This document shows positions 26,602-34,860 of a DNA stretch of 64,000 nucleotides, piece after piece (the first letter of the stretch is position 1; each line of letters begins with the position of its first letter). Source of the DNA: CALHVX01 sp051027215 (lineage in GTDB: Bacteria > Pseudomonadota > Gammaproteobacteria > Pseudomonadales > Azotimanducaceae). Below the pieces are notes generated by a model. That model saw only the letters and a list, made by a program, of their open reading frames with translations. It was not told the origin of the DNA and ran no database searches. The stretch covers positions 45,116 through 109,115 of the forward strand of contig JBPCXR010000229.1 of assembly GCA_051027215.1 (NCBI GenBank), read 5' to 3'. The position numbers and the translations under genes are program-made.

Positions 26602-27024
26602 ATGAGTGAGCCGCCCTACACCCTGGCGCGCTATCAGTCCAGAGCCCGACGACTGCTAGAGCAGCCCAAACGATTAGCTTCCCTGGCTACCAAAGCGTCA
26701 GCGAAGGCGGCTGGCGAGCGCACCGGGGAGCGCTTATCCGGTGTGCGCTCGCAACTAACAGTCATGCTGGAGATGCTAAAAGCCTGGGCTCGGGGAGATT
26801 ACCAGGGAGTGTCTAGGTCGGCGTTGCTGAGTATCGCTGGCGCTTTGCTGTATTTCGTTGCGCCCTTCGATGCCATTCCAGATTTCATCCTGGGTTTGGG
26901 ATTAATCGATGACGTCGCCGTCATCGGCTTTGTTGTAAAACAGGTACAGCACGAATTAGAGGCTTTTCAAATGTGGCAACAAGCGCAGGAATCGAAGCGG
27001 CCCGATGAGGAATCGCCCCCGTGA
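26602..27024 (+). CDS. YkvA family (DUF1232) membrane protein
   Basis: A 140-residue protein with a basic helical N-terminus and the DUF1232 core SIAGALLYFVAPFDAIPDFILGLGLIDD-type block (two short membrane helices flanking the APFDAIPD motif) at about residues 75-110. The function of YkvA proteins is unknown. It begins 5 bases after the amidotransferase stop codon, and its last bases overlap the GTG of the next gene, so the three genes are probably one transcript. ATG 26602 is preferred over an upstream in-frame ATG inside the previous gene. Confidence 0.85.
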   Translation: MSEPPYTLARYQSRARRLLEQPKRLASLATKASAKAAGERTGERLSGVRSQLTVMLEMLKAWARGDYQGVSRSALLSIAGALLYFVAPFDAIPDFILGLGLIDDVAVIGFVVKQVQHELEAFQMWQQAQESKRPDEESPP

Positions 27025-27986
27025 CCCGGACTTGGCATTTCGCTTTAGGGGCAATGCTGTTGCTGCTGTTTTCTGGCGGCTGCAGTATCAAACTGGCCTA
27101 CAACAACGCCGATCGCCTGATTCGTTGGAACGTGGACGATTACGTCGACCTCACGCGTCCTCAGAAGCGCTTCCTCACAGCTGAGCTCGAGCGGCTACTT
27201 TACTGGCACCGCACCACCCAACTACCACAGTACGCGAGCGCGCTGGAGCGTTTGAACAACGATATTGCCAACGCCGTTGGCGGCCCGGACGCAGTGTTGG
27301 TCGATGATTTCAACGAATTCATCGAAACTGCGCTGTTGTGGGGTGAGGTGGTTGAGGCCAAAGCTCATCGTACTGCTAGTCAAATCTTGCTATCCATGAC
27401 CGCGGAGCAGATTCGGGCGTTGCCTGCACTACTTGAAAAAGATAACCGTAAGCTCTTGAAGGATGAGGAAGGTAAAACACTGCTAGAAAACCAGGCTCGT
27501 TGGGAGAAGGAGGTGCGCAAAGGCTTGCAACGTTTTATGGGGCGCCTAAACAAAGAGCAAAAATCCTTCTTGCACGGGCAGGCGCAACAATATGAGCCAG
27601 AACGCGTTCTCTGGGTCGACTATCGTCGACGTTGGCAGGCGGAGATGTTGCGCTTGCTGCAGCAGCGGATGAACGGCGAGATAGATAGCGAATCTTACGT
27701 GGTCGCCTTCGAGGCACACTCTGATGCCCGGGAGGAGTACTACGGAGAGTTCGGCGGTGTTTGGGAGCGCAATCAAACGCTGGGTGTAGCAACGGCAGCC
27801 GGCTTGCTGGTACGCATGCAATCCGCCCAGCAAGCGCGATTCTTTGAGTCTGTGGAAGACATTGCCGAAGATCTGTTCGAGCTGGTGGAAGAGGCGGAGC
27901 CCGAACCGCCGACGCCGCTAGCGGCGTCGGAGTGCCTGCGAGCCCACTCGAGTTGCCCGGGAGCTGCGCTGAACGCCTTGCCCTGA
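27021..27986 (+). CDS. DUF6279 family lipoprotein
   Basis: A 321-residue lipoprotein with lipobox FSGGCS near residue 21, followed by the family start IKLAYNNADRLIRWNVDDY and a long all-helical body rich in Glu/Arg/Leu. This is the DUF6279 family, of unknown role, attached to a membrane on the periplasmic side. The GTG start overlaps the ykvA stop by four bases (GTGA). The last 30 residues (PEPPTPLAASECLRAHSSC) diverge from the helical body and span a perfect 22-base palindrome, so the native end may have been altered by its insertion. Confidence 0.82.
   Translation: MTRTWHFALGAMLLLLFSGGCSIKLAYNNADRLIRWNVDDYVDLTRPQKRFLTAELERLLYWHRTTQLPQYASALERLNNDIANAVGGPDAVLVDDFNEFIETALLWGEVVEAKAHRTASQILLSMTAEQIRALPALLEKDNRKLLKDEEGKTLLENQARWEKEVRKGLQRFMGRLNKEQKSFLHGQAQQYEPERVLWVDYRRRWQAEMLRLLQQRMNGEIDSESYVVAFEAHSDAREEYYGEFGGVWERNQTLGVATAAGLLVRMQSAQQARFFESVEDIAEDLFELVEEAEPEPPTPLAASECLRAHSSCPGAALNALP
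27909..27930. repeat. Perfect 22-bp palindrome in the 3' end of the DUF6279 gene
   Basis: The sequence CCGACGCCGC TAGCGGCGTCGG reads identically on both strands. It lies within the coding frame about 55 bases before the stop codon and has no T-tract after it, so it is not a classic intrinsic terminator. It could be a small mobile palindrome or a protein-binding site. Confidence 0.6.
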
Positions 27987-28005
27987 ACAAACCCTAGCCC
28001 GAGAA

Positions 28006-28485
28006 CTAGATTAGGCTGCGCAGCATCCAGGCAGACTTCTCGTGGACGACCATGCGGTCGGCAATCAAACTGGTGCTGGATTCGTCGTCGGCGTCTTGTG
28101 CGGTGGGTAATACTTCGCGCGCAGTACGAACCAGGGTTTCTTGCGCGACGACCAGGTTTTGCAGCATCTGTTCGGCACTGGGAATGTCATCTTCCTCCTG
28201 AATCTGGGTTAGCCGTGCAAAAGCACTGTAGCTGCCGGGTGCTTTTACACCGAGGGTCCGAATGCGTTCGGCAATTAGATCGACCGCTGCCGCCAGTTCG
28301 GTGTACTGCTCTTCGAACAACAGGTGTAGGTCGCGGAACCGCGGCCCGGTGACGTTCCAATGATAGTTGTGAGTCTTCAGGTAAAGGGTGTAGCTGTCGG
28401 CGAGTAACCGCGACAGTCCCGCGGCAATTTGGGCTCGGGCCTCGTCATTGATGCCGATATTGATGCTCGGAACATTATCGCTCAT
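28006..28485 (-). CDS. dps: Dps family DNA-binding ferritin
   Basis: A 159-residue Dps/ferritin-like protein. The ferroxidase pattern is present: THNYHWNVTGPRFRDLHLLFEEQY (His, His) and AVDLIAERIRTLG (Asp, Glu). Dps proteins store iron, quench peroxide and coat DNA in stress. The start ATG 28485 has a strong ribosome site (AAGGAG, 28492-28497 on the minus strand) with six-base spacing; the frame upstream is not family-like. The spacing to the PspC gene upstream is about 130 bases and AT-rich, probably holding the promoter. Confidence 0.93.
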   Translation of the reverse strand: MSDNVPSINIGINDEARAQIAAGLSRLLADSYTLYLKTHNYHWNVTGPRFRDLHLLFEEQYTELAAAVDLIAERIRTLGVKAPGSYSAFARLTQIQEEDDIPSAEQMLQNLVVAQETLVRTAREVLPTAQDADDESSTSLIADRMVVHEKSAWMLRSLI

Positions 28486-28617
28486 AGAATTCTCCTTAGT
28501 TCGATGGTGGCGTTGTCGCAACTGCTTGCTTGAACGCTGATACGTCAATGGGAGAATTCTGGAAGGTCCTGCTTGATGGATCCAATCGATTAAATAAACT
28601 AATACAATTGACTGTCT
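28486..28617 (-). promoter_or_regulatory. AT-rich region upstream of dps
   Basis: Read on the minus strand, this gap contains an AT-rich run (CAATTGTATTAGTTTATTTAA) between 28586 and 28611, a TTGACG and the AAGGAG ribosome site. It is the only distinctly AT-rich non-coding stretch nearby and most likely carries the dps promoter. I could not assign -35 and -10 boxes with confidence. Confidence 0.35.
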
Positions 28618-28812
28618 CTATGGGCGCATTAGGCCCCAGGCTATGGCGTAGCCGAGCACTGCGATCTGTGAGAAGAACAGGCCAAAGGTTAGCAGTGCAA
28701 TTCGAACGATGGTTGGGTCGGTCCCTAGATAATCGGCGAATCCTGAGCACACGCCACCCAGCAATGCCCGGTGCGGAGATCGACGTAGCTGTTCGCGGTT
28801 GCTGTTTATCAT
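28618..28812 (-). CDS. PspC domain membrane protein
   Basis: A 64-residue PspC-domain protein: RSPHRALLGGVCSGFADYLGTDPTIVRI followed by one membrane helix (LLTFGLFFSQIAVLGYAIAWG). PspC proteins respond to envelope stress. This is a minimal form with only the domain. The ATG at 28812 overlaps the stop of a small upstream membrane-protein gene (ATGA), so the two are co-translated. Confidence 0.85.
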   Translation of the reverse strand: MINSNREQLRRSPHRALLGGVCSGFADYLGTDPTIVRIALLTFGLFFSQIAVLGYAIAWGLMRP

Positions 28813-28985
28813 GTGTCGATTCCGAGTTCGATGCTGGCGGCGCTGTTCAGCTCTGGGTGCAGAGCATTGGCAACCACGCCGAAAGCAAGGCACAGAACGG
28901 CGACCAGAATGACCGCCAGCCAAGAAAGCCGCGGCTGGCGCCAGCGTGAAATACGTAGACTTAACATATTGGGGCTTTTCGGCAT
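28809..28985 (-). CDS. Small single-pass membrane protein, partner of PspC protein
   Basis: About 58 residues from ATG 28985: a basic N-terminus (LSLRISRWRQPRLSW), one membrane helix (LAVILVAVLCLAFGVVA) and a short tail (HPELNSAASIELGIDT). No known family. Other in-frame starts lie at 28997 and 28967, so the N-terminus is uncertain. Its stop codon overlaps the ATG of the PspC gene, the best evidence that it is real. It may be functionally analogous to PspB, an inference from topology and position only. Confidence 0.5.
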   Translation of the reverse strand: MPKSPNMLSLRISRWRQPRLSWLAVILVAVLCLAFGVVANALHPELNSAASIELGIDT

Positions 28986-28997
28986 GGAATTTGTCAT

Positions 28998-29270
28998 GGC
29001 GGGCTCGTCTCGGCTGGCTTGTGTTGGCTTTCGATCGGCGATGGCCGTTGTCTTTGTCTCAAATGCAGTTCGTACTATTGCTATCCAATTCTCATGCCAG
29101 AATTGCACCGTTCGAAATAGTCTTAAATATCAAAGGGATAGCGCGTTCTGCCGGATATTGGGGCTGGCGAATTGCGCCAACTGTTAGTGCATTGCTGGGT
29201 AGTGATGGTGCCAACCGCCAGGCGCTGGCACAGTAGGGCTCAAAGTTCTTGATGGTGGGAGGAAGGGGTC
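28998..29270. other. Intergenic region with a GC-rich stem
   Basis: About 270 bases between the divergent PspC pair and the acyl-CoA ligase gene. I see a stem at 29208-29231 (GTGCCA against TGGCAC with a nested CGCC/GGCG) and no T-tract, so it could be an operator or attenuator-like hairpin close to the ligase start at 29271. No gene is supported. Confidence 0.35.
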
Positions 29271-30884
29271 ATGACGTTACATTTTGCTTCGATCTGGGAA
29301 GCGGTCGCTGACTATGCGCCAGATCGCCCTGCGGTAATCTGTGATGACGTCAAGCTCAGCTGGCAGCAGTACGAACAACGCGCAGCCCGGATTGCGGCCG
29401 CGCTGCAGGAGGCTGGCTTAGGCGCTGGTAGCAAGGTTGGATTGTATTTGCACAACTCGAGCCAATATCTCGAATCCCAGTTCGCAGTGTTCAAGATCGA
29501 CGGTTGTCCAATCAACGTCAACTACCGCTACAAAGCTGATGAACTGGTTTATTTACTAGAAAACTCAGATGCCGAAGCTCTGGTGTTTCAAAGCAGCTAC
29601 GCCATGCGTATCTGGGAGATCAAAGATCGCTTGCCGAATATAAAGCTGTTTCTGCAAGTCGACGACGGCAGCGCCGAAGTGCTGCTGGATTTCGCAACGG
29701 CTTATGAATCGGTGCAGCGCGACTTCGAGCCCTTGCCCCCCATCGAGCACGATCCGGAAGGCGTTTACATGCTGTATACCGGTGGCACGACGGGTATGCC
29801 CAAAGGCGTCATGTACAACGTGGTGGATTTTTCCACTGCGCTCACAGGGCTCGGCGCAGCAAGCCAGGAAATGACGCCACCAACAACTTTGGCCGAGTAT
29901 CGCGAATACTTGCGTGCAACCGACGCAGCACCGGTGAGCTTGCCAGCCTGCCCGATGATGCACGGCACCGGGATGTGGCTTGGCTGCATGGTACCCCATG
30001 CCCAGGGAGGCACCGTGGTTGCGACCTCGAAGTTGGGTTTGGACCCTGATCATCTGTGGGAGCTAGTGCAGGAGCATCGTGTTAACGATCTGGTTATTGT
30101 CGGCGACGCCTTTGCTAAGCCGTTGCTTGCTAGCTTGCAGGATGCCGCAACACGCAATCGTCCCTATCGTCCCGACAGCTTGAAGCAGATCATCTCTAGT
30201 GGGGTTATGTGGAGCGCCGAGGTTAAACAAGCTCTGCTGGAGCACATCGACTGCGCGCTGGTGGATGTGATGGGTTCGTCCGAAGGTGGCATGGGCTCGT
30301 CGGTCACTTCTAGAGATATGACTGCGCCCACGGCTAAGTTCGCGCTCAATGAAGGTGTCAAAGTCTTTACCGATGATGGCAGGGAAGTCGAGCCTGGGTC
30401 GAAGGAGATTGGCAAGCTTGCCACCAGCGGTAGCGTACCCTTGGGCTACTACAAGGATGAGGCAAAGTCGGCGGCGACGTTTCGCGAGATTAACGGTGTG
30501 CGCTACAGTTTTCCGGGAGACTACGCGAGCGTTGCCGCTGATGGCAGTATCACCTTGCTTGGTCGGGGTAGTGCTTGTATCAACACGGCTGGAGAAAAAG
30601 TTTTCCCCGAGGAAGTTGAAGAAGCGTTAAAGCGCCACCCACAGCTTTACGATGTATTGGTGGTGGGTTTGCCAGATGATCGCTTCGGTGAGCGGGTGGT
30701 TGCAGTAGCGTCGGCTCAGGATGGCGCCACGCTCGATCCCCAGGGGGTGATCGATTTCGCGCGAGAACAGCTTGCCGGCTATAAAGTGCCAAAGCAGGTG
30801 TTGGTCGTAGACCAGGTGCAACGAGCGCCGAATGGTAAAGCCGATTACAAATGGGCTCGAAAGACCGCTGAGCAGGTTGGTTGA
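29271..30884 (+). CDS. Acyl-CoA synthetase, FadD19-like
   Basis: A 537-residue AMP-forming acyl-CoA ligase with the P-loop-like LYTGGTTGMPKGV (about 168-180), the hinge region and the C-terminal catalytic Lys region PNGKADYKWAR. The body, including INVNYRYKADELVYLLENSD, APMMHG-like CPMMHGTGMW and the INTAGEKVFPEEVEE block, matches actinobacterial FadD17/FadD19-type ligases, which activate sterol side-chain acids. Substrate assignment is inference but agrees with the heteromeric ACAD pair in the same window. Confidence 0.88.
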   Translation: MTLHFASIWEAVADYAPDRPAVICDDVKLSWQQYEQRAARIAAALQEAGLGAGSKVGLYLHNSSQYLESQFAVFKIDGCPINVNYRYKADELVYLLENSDAEALVFQSSYAMRIWEIKDRLPNIKLFLQVDDGSAEVLLDFATAYESVQRDFEPLPPIEHDPEGVYMLYTGGTTGMPKGVMYNVVDFSTALTGLGAASQEMTPPTTLAEYREYLRATDAAPVSLPACPMMHGTGMWLGCMVPHAQGGTVVATSKLGLDPDHLWELVQEHRVNDLVIVGDAFAKPLLASLQDAATRNRPYRPDSLKQIISSGVMWSAEVKQALLEHIDCALVDVMGSSEGGMGSSVTSRDMTAPTAKFALNEGVKVFTDDGREVEPGSKEIGKLATSGSVPLGYYKDEAKSAATFREINGVRYSFPGDYASVAADGSITLLGRGSACINTAGEKVFPEEVEEALKRHPQLYDVLVVGLPDDRFGERVVAVASAQDGATLDPQGVIDFAREQLAGYKVPKQVLVVDQVQRAPNGKADYKWARKTAEQVG

Positions 30885-31024
30885 TCTTAGCTGATACCAG
30901 GCTGACAAGGTGCTTGCGAGGGGTCTCTTAGCCAGGTCCTGAATCCAGACACGCTATTTGCGTGACCGACCTCCCACTCTCAAGGACCTCGACCATGCAA
31001 TTTCCCGCTGCTTGACTACGGTTA

Positions 31025-32089
31025 TTGCAAGGGTTTGCGAGGTATACCGTGTCCGGATCTCTGGTGGAGTTTGATATAGGCGTTGAGCAGGCCGTTAAGG
31101 TCTGTAAGCAGGTGTTGCCGCTTATGAGTCGGCAGCGTGTGCCGACCATTCCGCAGAACTATGCAGTCTGGTACGAATACGTGACCCGCTCGAACGATGA
31201 TCTGGTTGCCGAGATTGAACAGCTGCTGAGCGATGGCGAGAGCTTCTCGCCGGATCGCTGTGAGGACATCTATCAGCGACACTTTTTGGACGCAATTCGA
31301 GCTGAAGTCGATGACATTCAGGGCGAGATGCGTAAGCGCGTCGAGTCGGTGCTGCGAGAGCTGGGTGGGCTCGGCAAAGACATGGACCACTACAGCGAAG
31401 TGCTCGATGATTGCGGCACTCAGCTCACCGAAGGTCTGTCTGCAGAGGATCTGAAGAAGTTGGTGGTTTTGCTGGCAGAAGAAACCCACAAGACCCGGGA
31501 GCGCAGTGGTCAGGTAGAGGGTTCATTGCATGCAATGTCCCATGAGTTGACACGCATGCGAGCGCAGGTAGATCGGCTGTCTCGAGACTCAAATACTGAC
31601 CCGTTGACGTTAGTGGCGAATCGGCGCGTATTTGATCGCTCGATCAAGGCGATGACCGAAGAGGCCGAGCGCGATGGCACCGAACTTTGTTTGATCATGG
31701 CTGACATCGACCGCTTTAAGCTGTTTAACGATACTCATGGCCATCAGGTGGGCGATGACGTGTTGCGCTTTGTGGCGTTAGAAATGCGTGCCTGTGTAAA
31801 GGGACGCGACCTGCTGGCTCGTTATGGTGGTGAGGAGTTTGGTGTGTTGCTGCCTTCCACGCCCTACGAAGGTGCCATGCGGCTGGCGGAACAGATCCGA
31901 GCGATGATCGAGGCGCAGCCCATTACCGATGTGCGAGGACGCGGCCCTTTTTCCGTCACCCTGTCGTTGGGTGTATCGGTCTATCGAACCGGTGAATCCA
32001 TGGTCGAGTTCATCGAGCGCGGTGACCGAGCGCTGTACCTCTCGAAAGAGAATGGGCGAAATCAGGTTAGCGGCGAACGATCGCTCTAG
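31025..32089 (+). CDS. Diguanylate cyclase (GGDEF)
   Basis: A 354-residue cytoplasmic protein with an N-terminal helical sensor-like region (VLPLMSRQRVPTIPQNYAVWYEY, common in gammaproteobacterial cyclases), a coiled-coil linker, and a C-terminal GGDEF domain. The active site is GGEEF at residues 268-272, and the metal/GTP block IMADIDRFKLFNDTHGHQVGDD is intact, so c-di-GMP synthesis is expected. The I-site RxxD upstream is KGRD (Arg replaced by Lys), so product inhibition may be weak. The start is a TTG and is not certain. Confidence 0.9.
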   Translation: MQGFARYTVSGSLVEFDIGVEQAVKVCKQVLPLMSRQRVPTIPQNYAVWYEYVTRSNDDLVAEIEQLLSDGESFSPDRCEDIYQRHFLDAIRAEVDDIQGEMRKRVESVLRELGGLGKDMDHYSEVLDDCGTQLTEGLSAEDLKKLVVLLAEETHKTRERSGQVEGSLHAMSHELTRMRAQVDRLSRDSNTDPLTLVANRRVFDRSIKAMTEEAERDGTELCLIMADIDRFKLFNDTHGHQVGDDVLRFVALEMRACVKGRDLLARYGGEEFGVLLPSTPYEGAMRLAEQIRAMIEAQPITDVRGRGPFSVTLSLGVSVYRTGESMVEFIERGDRALYLSKENGRNQVSGERSL

Positions 32090-32166
32090 GCGCATTCACT
32101 GACCTGAAAACCATTGGGGTTTGTTAGACTGCGCCCATCGCAGTAGCCGGGTCGCTGAACCAGCTG

Positions 32167-33153
32167 ATGTCCAAATACCGTCCGTTTCTCTACAGCTGGC
32201 TCGTCTCGCTCATTACTGTGCCTGGCTTTGCTGAGCAGGGCGAGCGCCCACTTGCGATCCGCAACCTTTCCCCAGTCGCCGGACTTTACGGTTTGCCGCG
32301 AATGCGCGGCGGTGCCCTCGGTGAGGGTCTCCAGCTCAGTGTGAACATTGCTCAGGTCAGCAATTTCACCTCTGCCAACATTGGCGGAACCCAGGTGTTT
32401 TTTGACGGCGAAACCACGGTCTTTGATTACTCCTTATCTCGCCGCTGGGGTGAGCAGGCAGAGTGGGGGGTGACCTTTCCCTACGTAGCCCACAGCGGTG
32501 GTTTCCTCGATGGCTTCATCGATGATTTCCATTCGTTGTTTGGCCTGCCAGAGGGTGGCCGAGAGCGCGCCAAGAGCGATCAGTTGGACTATCTGGTGCG
32601 TATCGATGGCGAGACCTTGGTGAGCTTTGACGATTCGCGCGGAGGCATTGGAGATGTCCAGGCTTGGCTCGGTTACGCCTTGTGGGATGCGCCTGCAAGA
32701 GAAGTGAACTTGCGGGCCCAAGTGAAATTGCCAACGGGTCGCAGCAGCAGGTTAACCGGTTCGGAAGGACTAGATATCGCATTGTGGGCTGAGTTGCAGG
32801 AGCGCCGGTTGCTCCAGTCGCTCGGTGCGGTGATTTCCCTTGGCGCTGGTGCTGTTTGGTTAGACGAAGGCGAATTAGCACCGCGCTCCCAGGAATCTTG
32901 GGCCATGGTGGGGCATTTCGGTTTGCGCCGCGGTTTTGGCTCGAGGTTTGAGCTGCTCGGGCAGCTTGATGCCCATAGCCAATTGCATGACAACCCTGCC
33001 GACGCGATGGGTGGCTCGGCGTTAATGGGCAGTCTGGGCCTTCGAGCAGCGATTACCCCACGCTTGCAGATGGAGTTCGTGGTGATCGAAGATCTGCAGT
33101 CCCGCAGCACCTCGGATGTCGTGTTTCAGCTGCAATTGGATGCTTGGTTATAG
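32167..33153 (+). CDS. DUF3187 outer-membrane protein
   Basis: A 328-residue protein with a signal peptide (SWLVSLITVPGFA) and the DUF3187 pattern: PLAIRNLSPVAGLYGLPR, repeated amphipathic beta strands, and GGIGDVQAWLGYALW. It probably folds as an outer-membrane beta-barrel; the function is unknown. It ends 14 bases before the glpD-like gene, so the two may be co-transcribed. Confidence 0.82.
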   Translation: MSKYRPFLYSWLVSLITVPGFAEQGERPLAIRNLSPVAGLYGLPRMRGGALGEGLQLSVNIAQVSNFTSANIGGTQVFFDGETTVFDYSLSRRWGEQAEWGVTFPYVAHSGGFLDGFIDDFHSLFGLPEGGRERAKSDQLDYLVRIDGETLVSFDDSRGGIGDVQAWLGYALWDAPAREVNLRAQVKLPTGRSSRLTGSEGLDIALWAELQERRLLQSLGAVISLGAGAVWLDEGELAPRSQESWAMVGHFGLRRGFGSRFELLGQLDAHSQLHDNPADAMGGSALMGSLGLRAAITPRLQMEFVVIEDLQSRSTSDVVFQLQLDAWL

Positions 33154-33167
33154 ATGCATAAGCACCG

Positions 33168-34790
33168 ATGAATCATCCACGACTCAGTAGGGCGCCCCAG
33201 GAACTAGAACAGGAAGTGTTCGACGTTTTAGTCCTAGGCGGCGGAATTACCGGTGCCGGAATCGCCCGGCATGCCGCGCAAGCGGGCCTGCGCACAGCGT
33301 TGGTAGAGGCCGCTGATTTTGGTTCCGGTACTTCCAGTCGATCCACCAAGTTGATCCATGGAGGCTTGCGCTATCTTGCTATGGGCGACTTCGCGCTGGT
33401 GCGGGAGGCTGCGCTAGAGCGCAAAGCCGTGCACCGTATAGCACCCCATCTAGCCGAGCCTCGGTGGATGGTTTTGCCAGTGCGTAGTCGCCTGGAGTGG
33501 TTAAAGTATCGGGTTGGGGTCGGCATCTACGAATTTCTCGGCAGCGTTGCGGCGAGCGATCGTTTTGGTCAACGACCTGACGGTAGCGCTGCTCAGCTTG
33601 AGCCGGGCATTGCCTGGAACGAGTTTCCGTATGCCTGTGTGTATCGCGAATACTTAACTGATGATGCGCGTTTGGTGCTAGCAACCTTGCGCAGTGCGGT
33701 TGCGCTAGGTGCGGTGGTGCAAAACTACGTTAGAGCAGAAGCGGTGATCCCGCCTCAAGCGGGTCAAGAGTTTCATCAGGTGCAGCTGAGCGACGCGCTG
33801 CAGCCGGATTCAACTTTCACCGCTCGTGCCCGTACTGTGATCAATGCCACCGGTCCCTGGGCGGAGTCGCTGTTGCCACCGTCAACTGACGCGGCCAGGT
33901 TGCGACTGAGCAAAGGCGTGCACATTGTCTTGCGCAACGAACAGCTGCCCGTTAACAATCTTGTTATGATCGGTGCTCCAGATGGGCGCTTGCTGTTTGT
34001 GATCGGGCGCGGACGCTACACTTATGTCGGCACCACAGATACGCCTTACGATCGGGCGCCGAGGACCTGGCCGACTGTTAGCGCAGCGGACGTAGAGTAT
34101 CTGTTGGCTCCGCTGGCGACCTACTTCCCCAAGCACCCTATCAGCGCTGAAGACGTCGTGGCGTCATGGGCTGGGTTGCGACCGCTGGTAAACGAGCCGG
34201 GCAAGGCGCCCAAAGAGATGTCGCGTAAAGATGAAATCTGGCAAGACGACGGTTTCATTACAATTGCCGGGGGCAAGCTGACGGGCTTTCGCAAAATGGC
34301 AGAAGATGTATTGGAGCGCGTGGGTGCCCACCTGCAGCGCTCGGTTGCCCTCGGTAGCAAGCTGCAGCCGTTGTGTGGTGGGGACCTAGAAAGCACAGGC
34401 TGCCGCACAGTCGAAGAGTTGATCACTCACGTCGCGCGTCGCTACCAGCAACCCGAGGTCATTGCCGCGCGGCTGGTGCGCTTGTACGGCAGCGAAGTCG
34501 AAAGCGTACTGGGTGCAGCGCCCACACCCCTGTCGGCGTCGCTGTTCGCCGAAGAAGTGGATTGGGGCGTGGTCACTGAAGGTGCGATAAGCCTCGAAGA
34601 TATGGTGTATTTGCGCCTCCGGGCTGCGTGGTTTGCGCCGATGGAGCTGCTAGAGGCATTGCCGGCAATCGCCGCAAGAATGGCGACGCTGCGGGGTTGG
34701 TCGGAAACCGTCTTAGCGCAGCAACTTAGCCAGTGTCGTGAGCGCTTGCGCTCGGACCTCGAGTTCGGAACCGCGGATTCTGCCGGCTGA
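33168..34790 (+). CDS. glpD: Glycerol-3-phosphate dehydrogenase (FAD)
   Basis: A 540-residue GlpD-type flavoprotein. FAD-binding VLGGGITGAGIARHAA is at about 22-37, then SRSTKLIHGGLRYL, INATGPWAE, and the substrate-side block GAPDGRLLFVIGRGRYTYVGTTDTPYD. It oxidises glycerol-3-phosphate to dihydroxyacetone phosphate, passing electrons to quinone at the inner membrane. The C-terminal DAO_C domain (VEELITHVARRYQQ) is present. No glpF or glpK lies nearby. Confidence 0.93.
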   Translation: MNHPRLSRAPQELEQEVFDVLVLGGGITGAGIARHAAQAGLRTALVEAADFGSGTSSRSTKLIHGGLRYLAMGDFALVREAALERKAVHRIAPHLAEPRWMVLPVRSRLEWLKYRVGVGIYEFLGSVAASDRFGQRPDGSAAQLEPGIAWNEFPYACVYREYLTDDARLVLATLRSAVALGAVVQNYVRAEAVIPPQAGQEFHQVQLSDALQPDSTFTARARTVINATGPWAESLLPPSTDAARLRLSKGVHIVLRNEQLPVNNLVMIGAPDGRLLFVIGRGRYTYVGTTDTPYDRAPRTWPTVSAADVEYLLAPLATYFPKHPISAEDVVASWAGLRPLVNEPGKAPKEMSRKDEIWQDDGFITIAGGKLTGFRKMAEDVLERVGAHLQRSVALGSKLQPLCGGDLESTGCRTVEELITHVARRYQQPEVIAARLVRLYGSEVESVLGAAPTPLSASLFAEEVDWGVVTEGAISLEDMVYLRLRAAWFAPMELLEALPAIAARMATLRGWSETVLAQQLSQCRERLRSDLEFGTADSAG

Positions 34791-34860
34791 GCGTTACATG
34801 CTCCGCTCAAGGGCTGTATCCTTCGGCAATTGCTTACACCAGTCCTAGGGAGGACCATCA

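Noticed and set aside
28530..28949. 139-codon plus-strand frame over the PspC pair
   Set aside because: Arg-rich antisense shadow; the minus-strand PspC domain is unambiguous.
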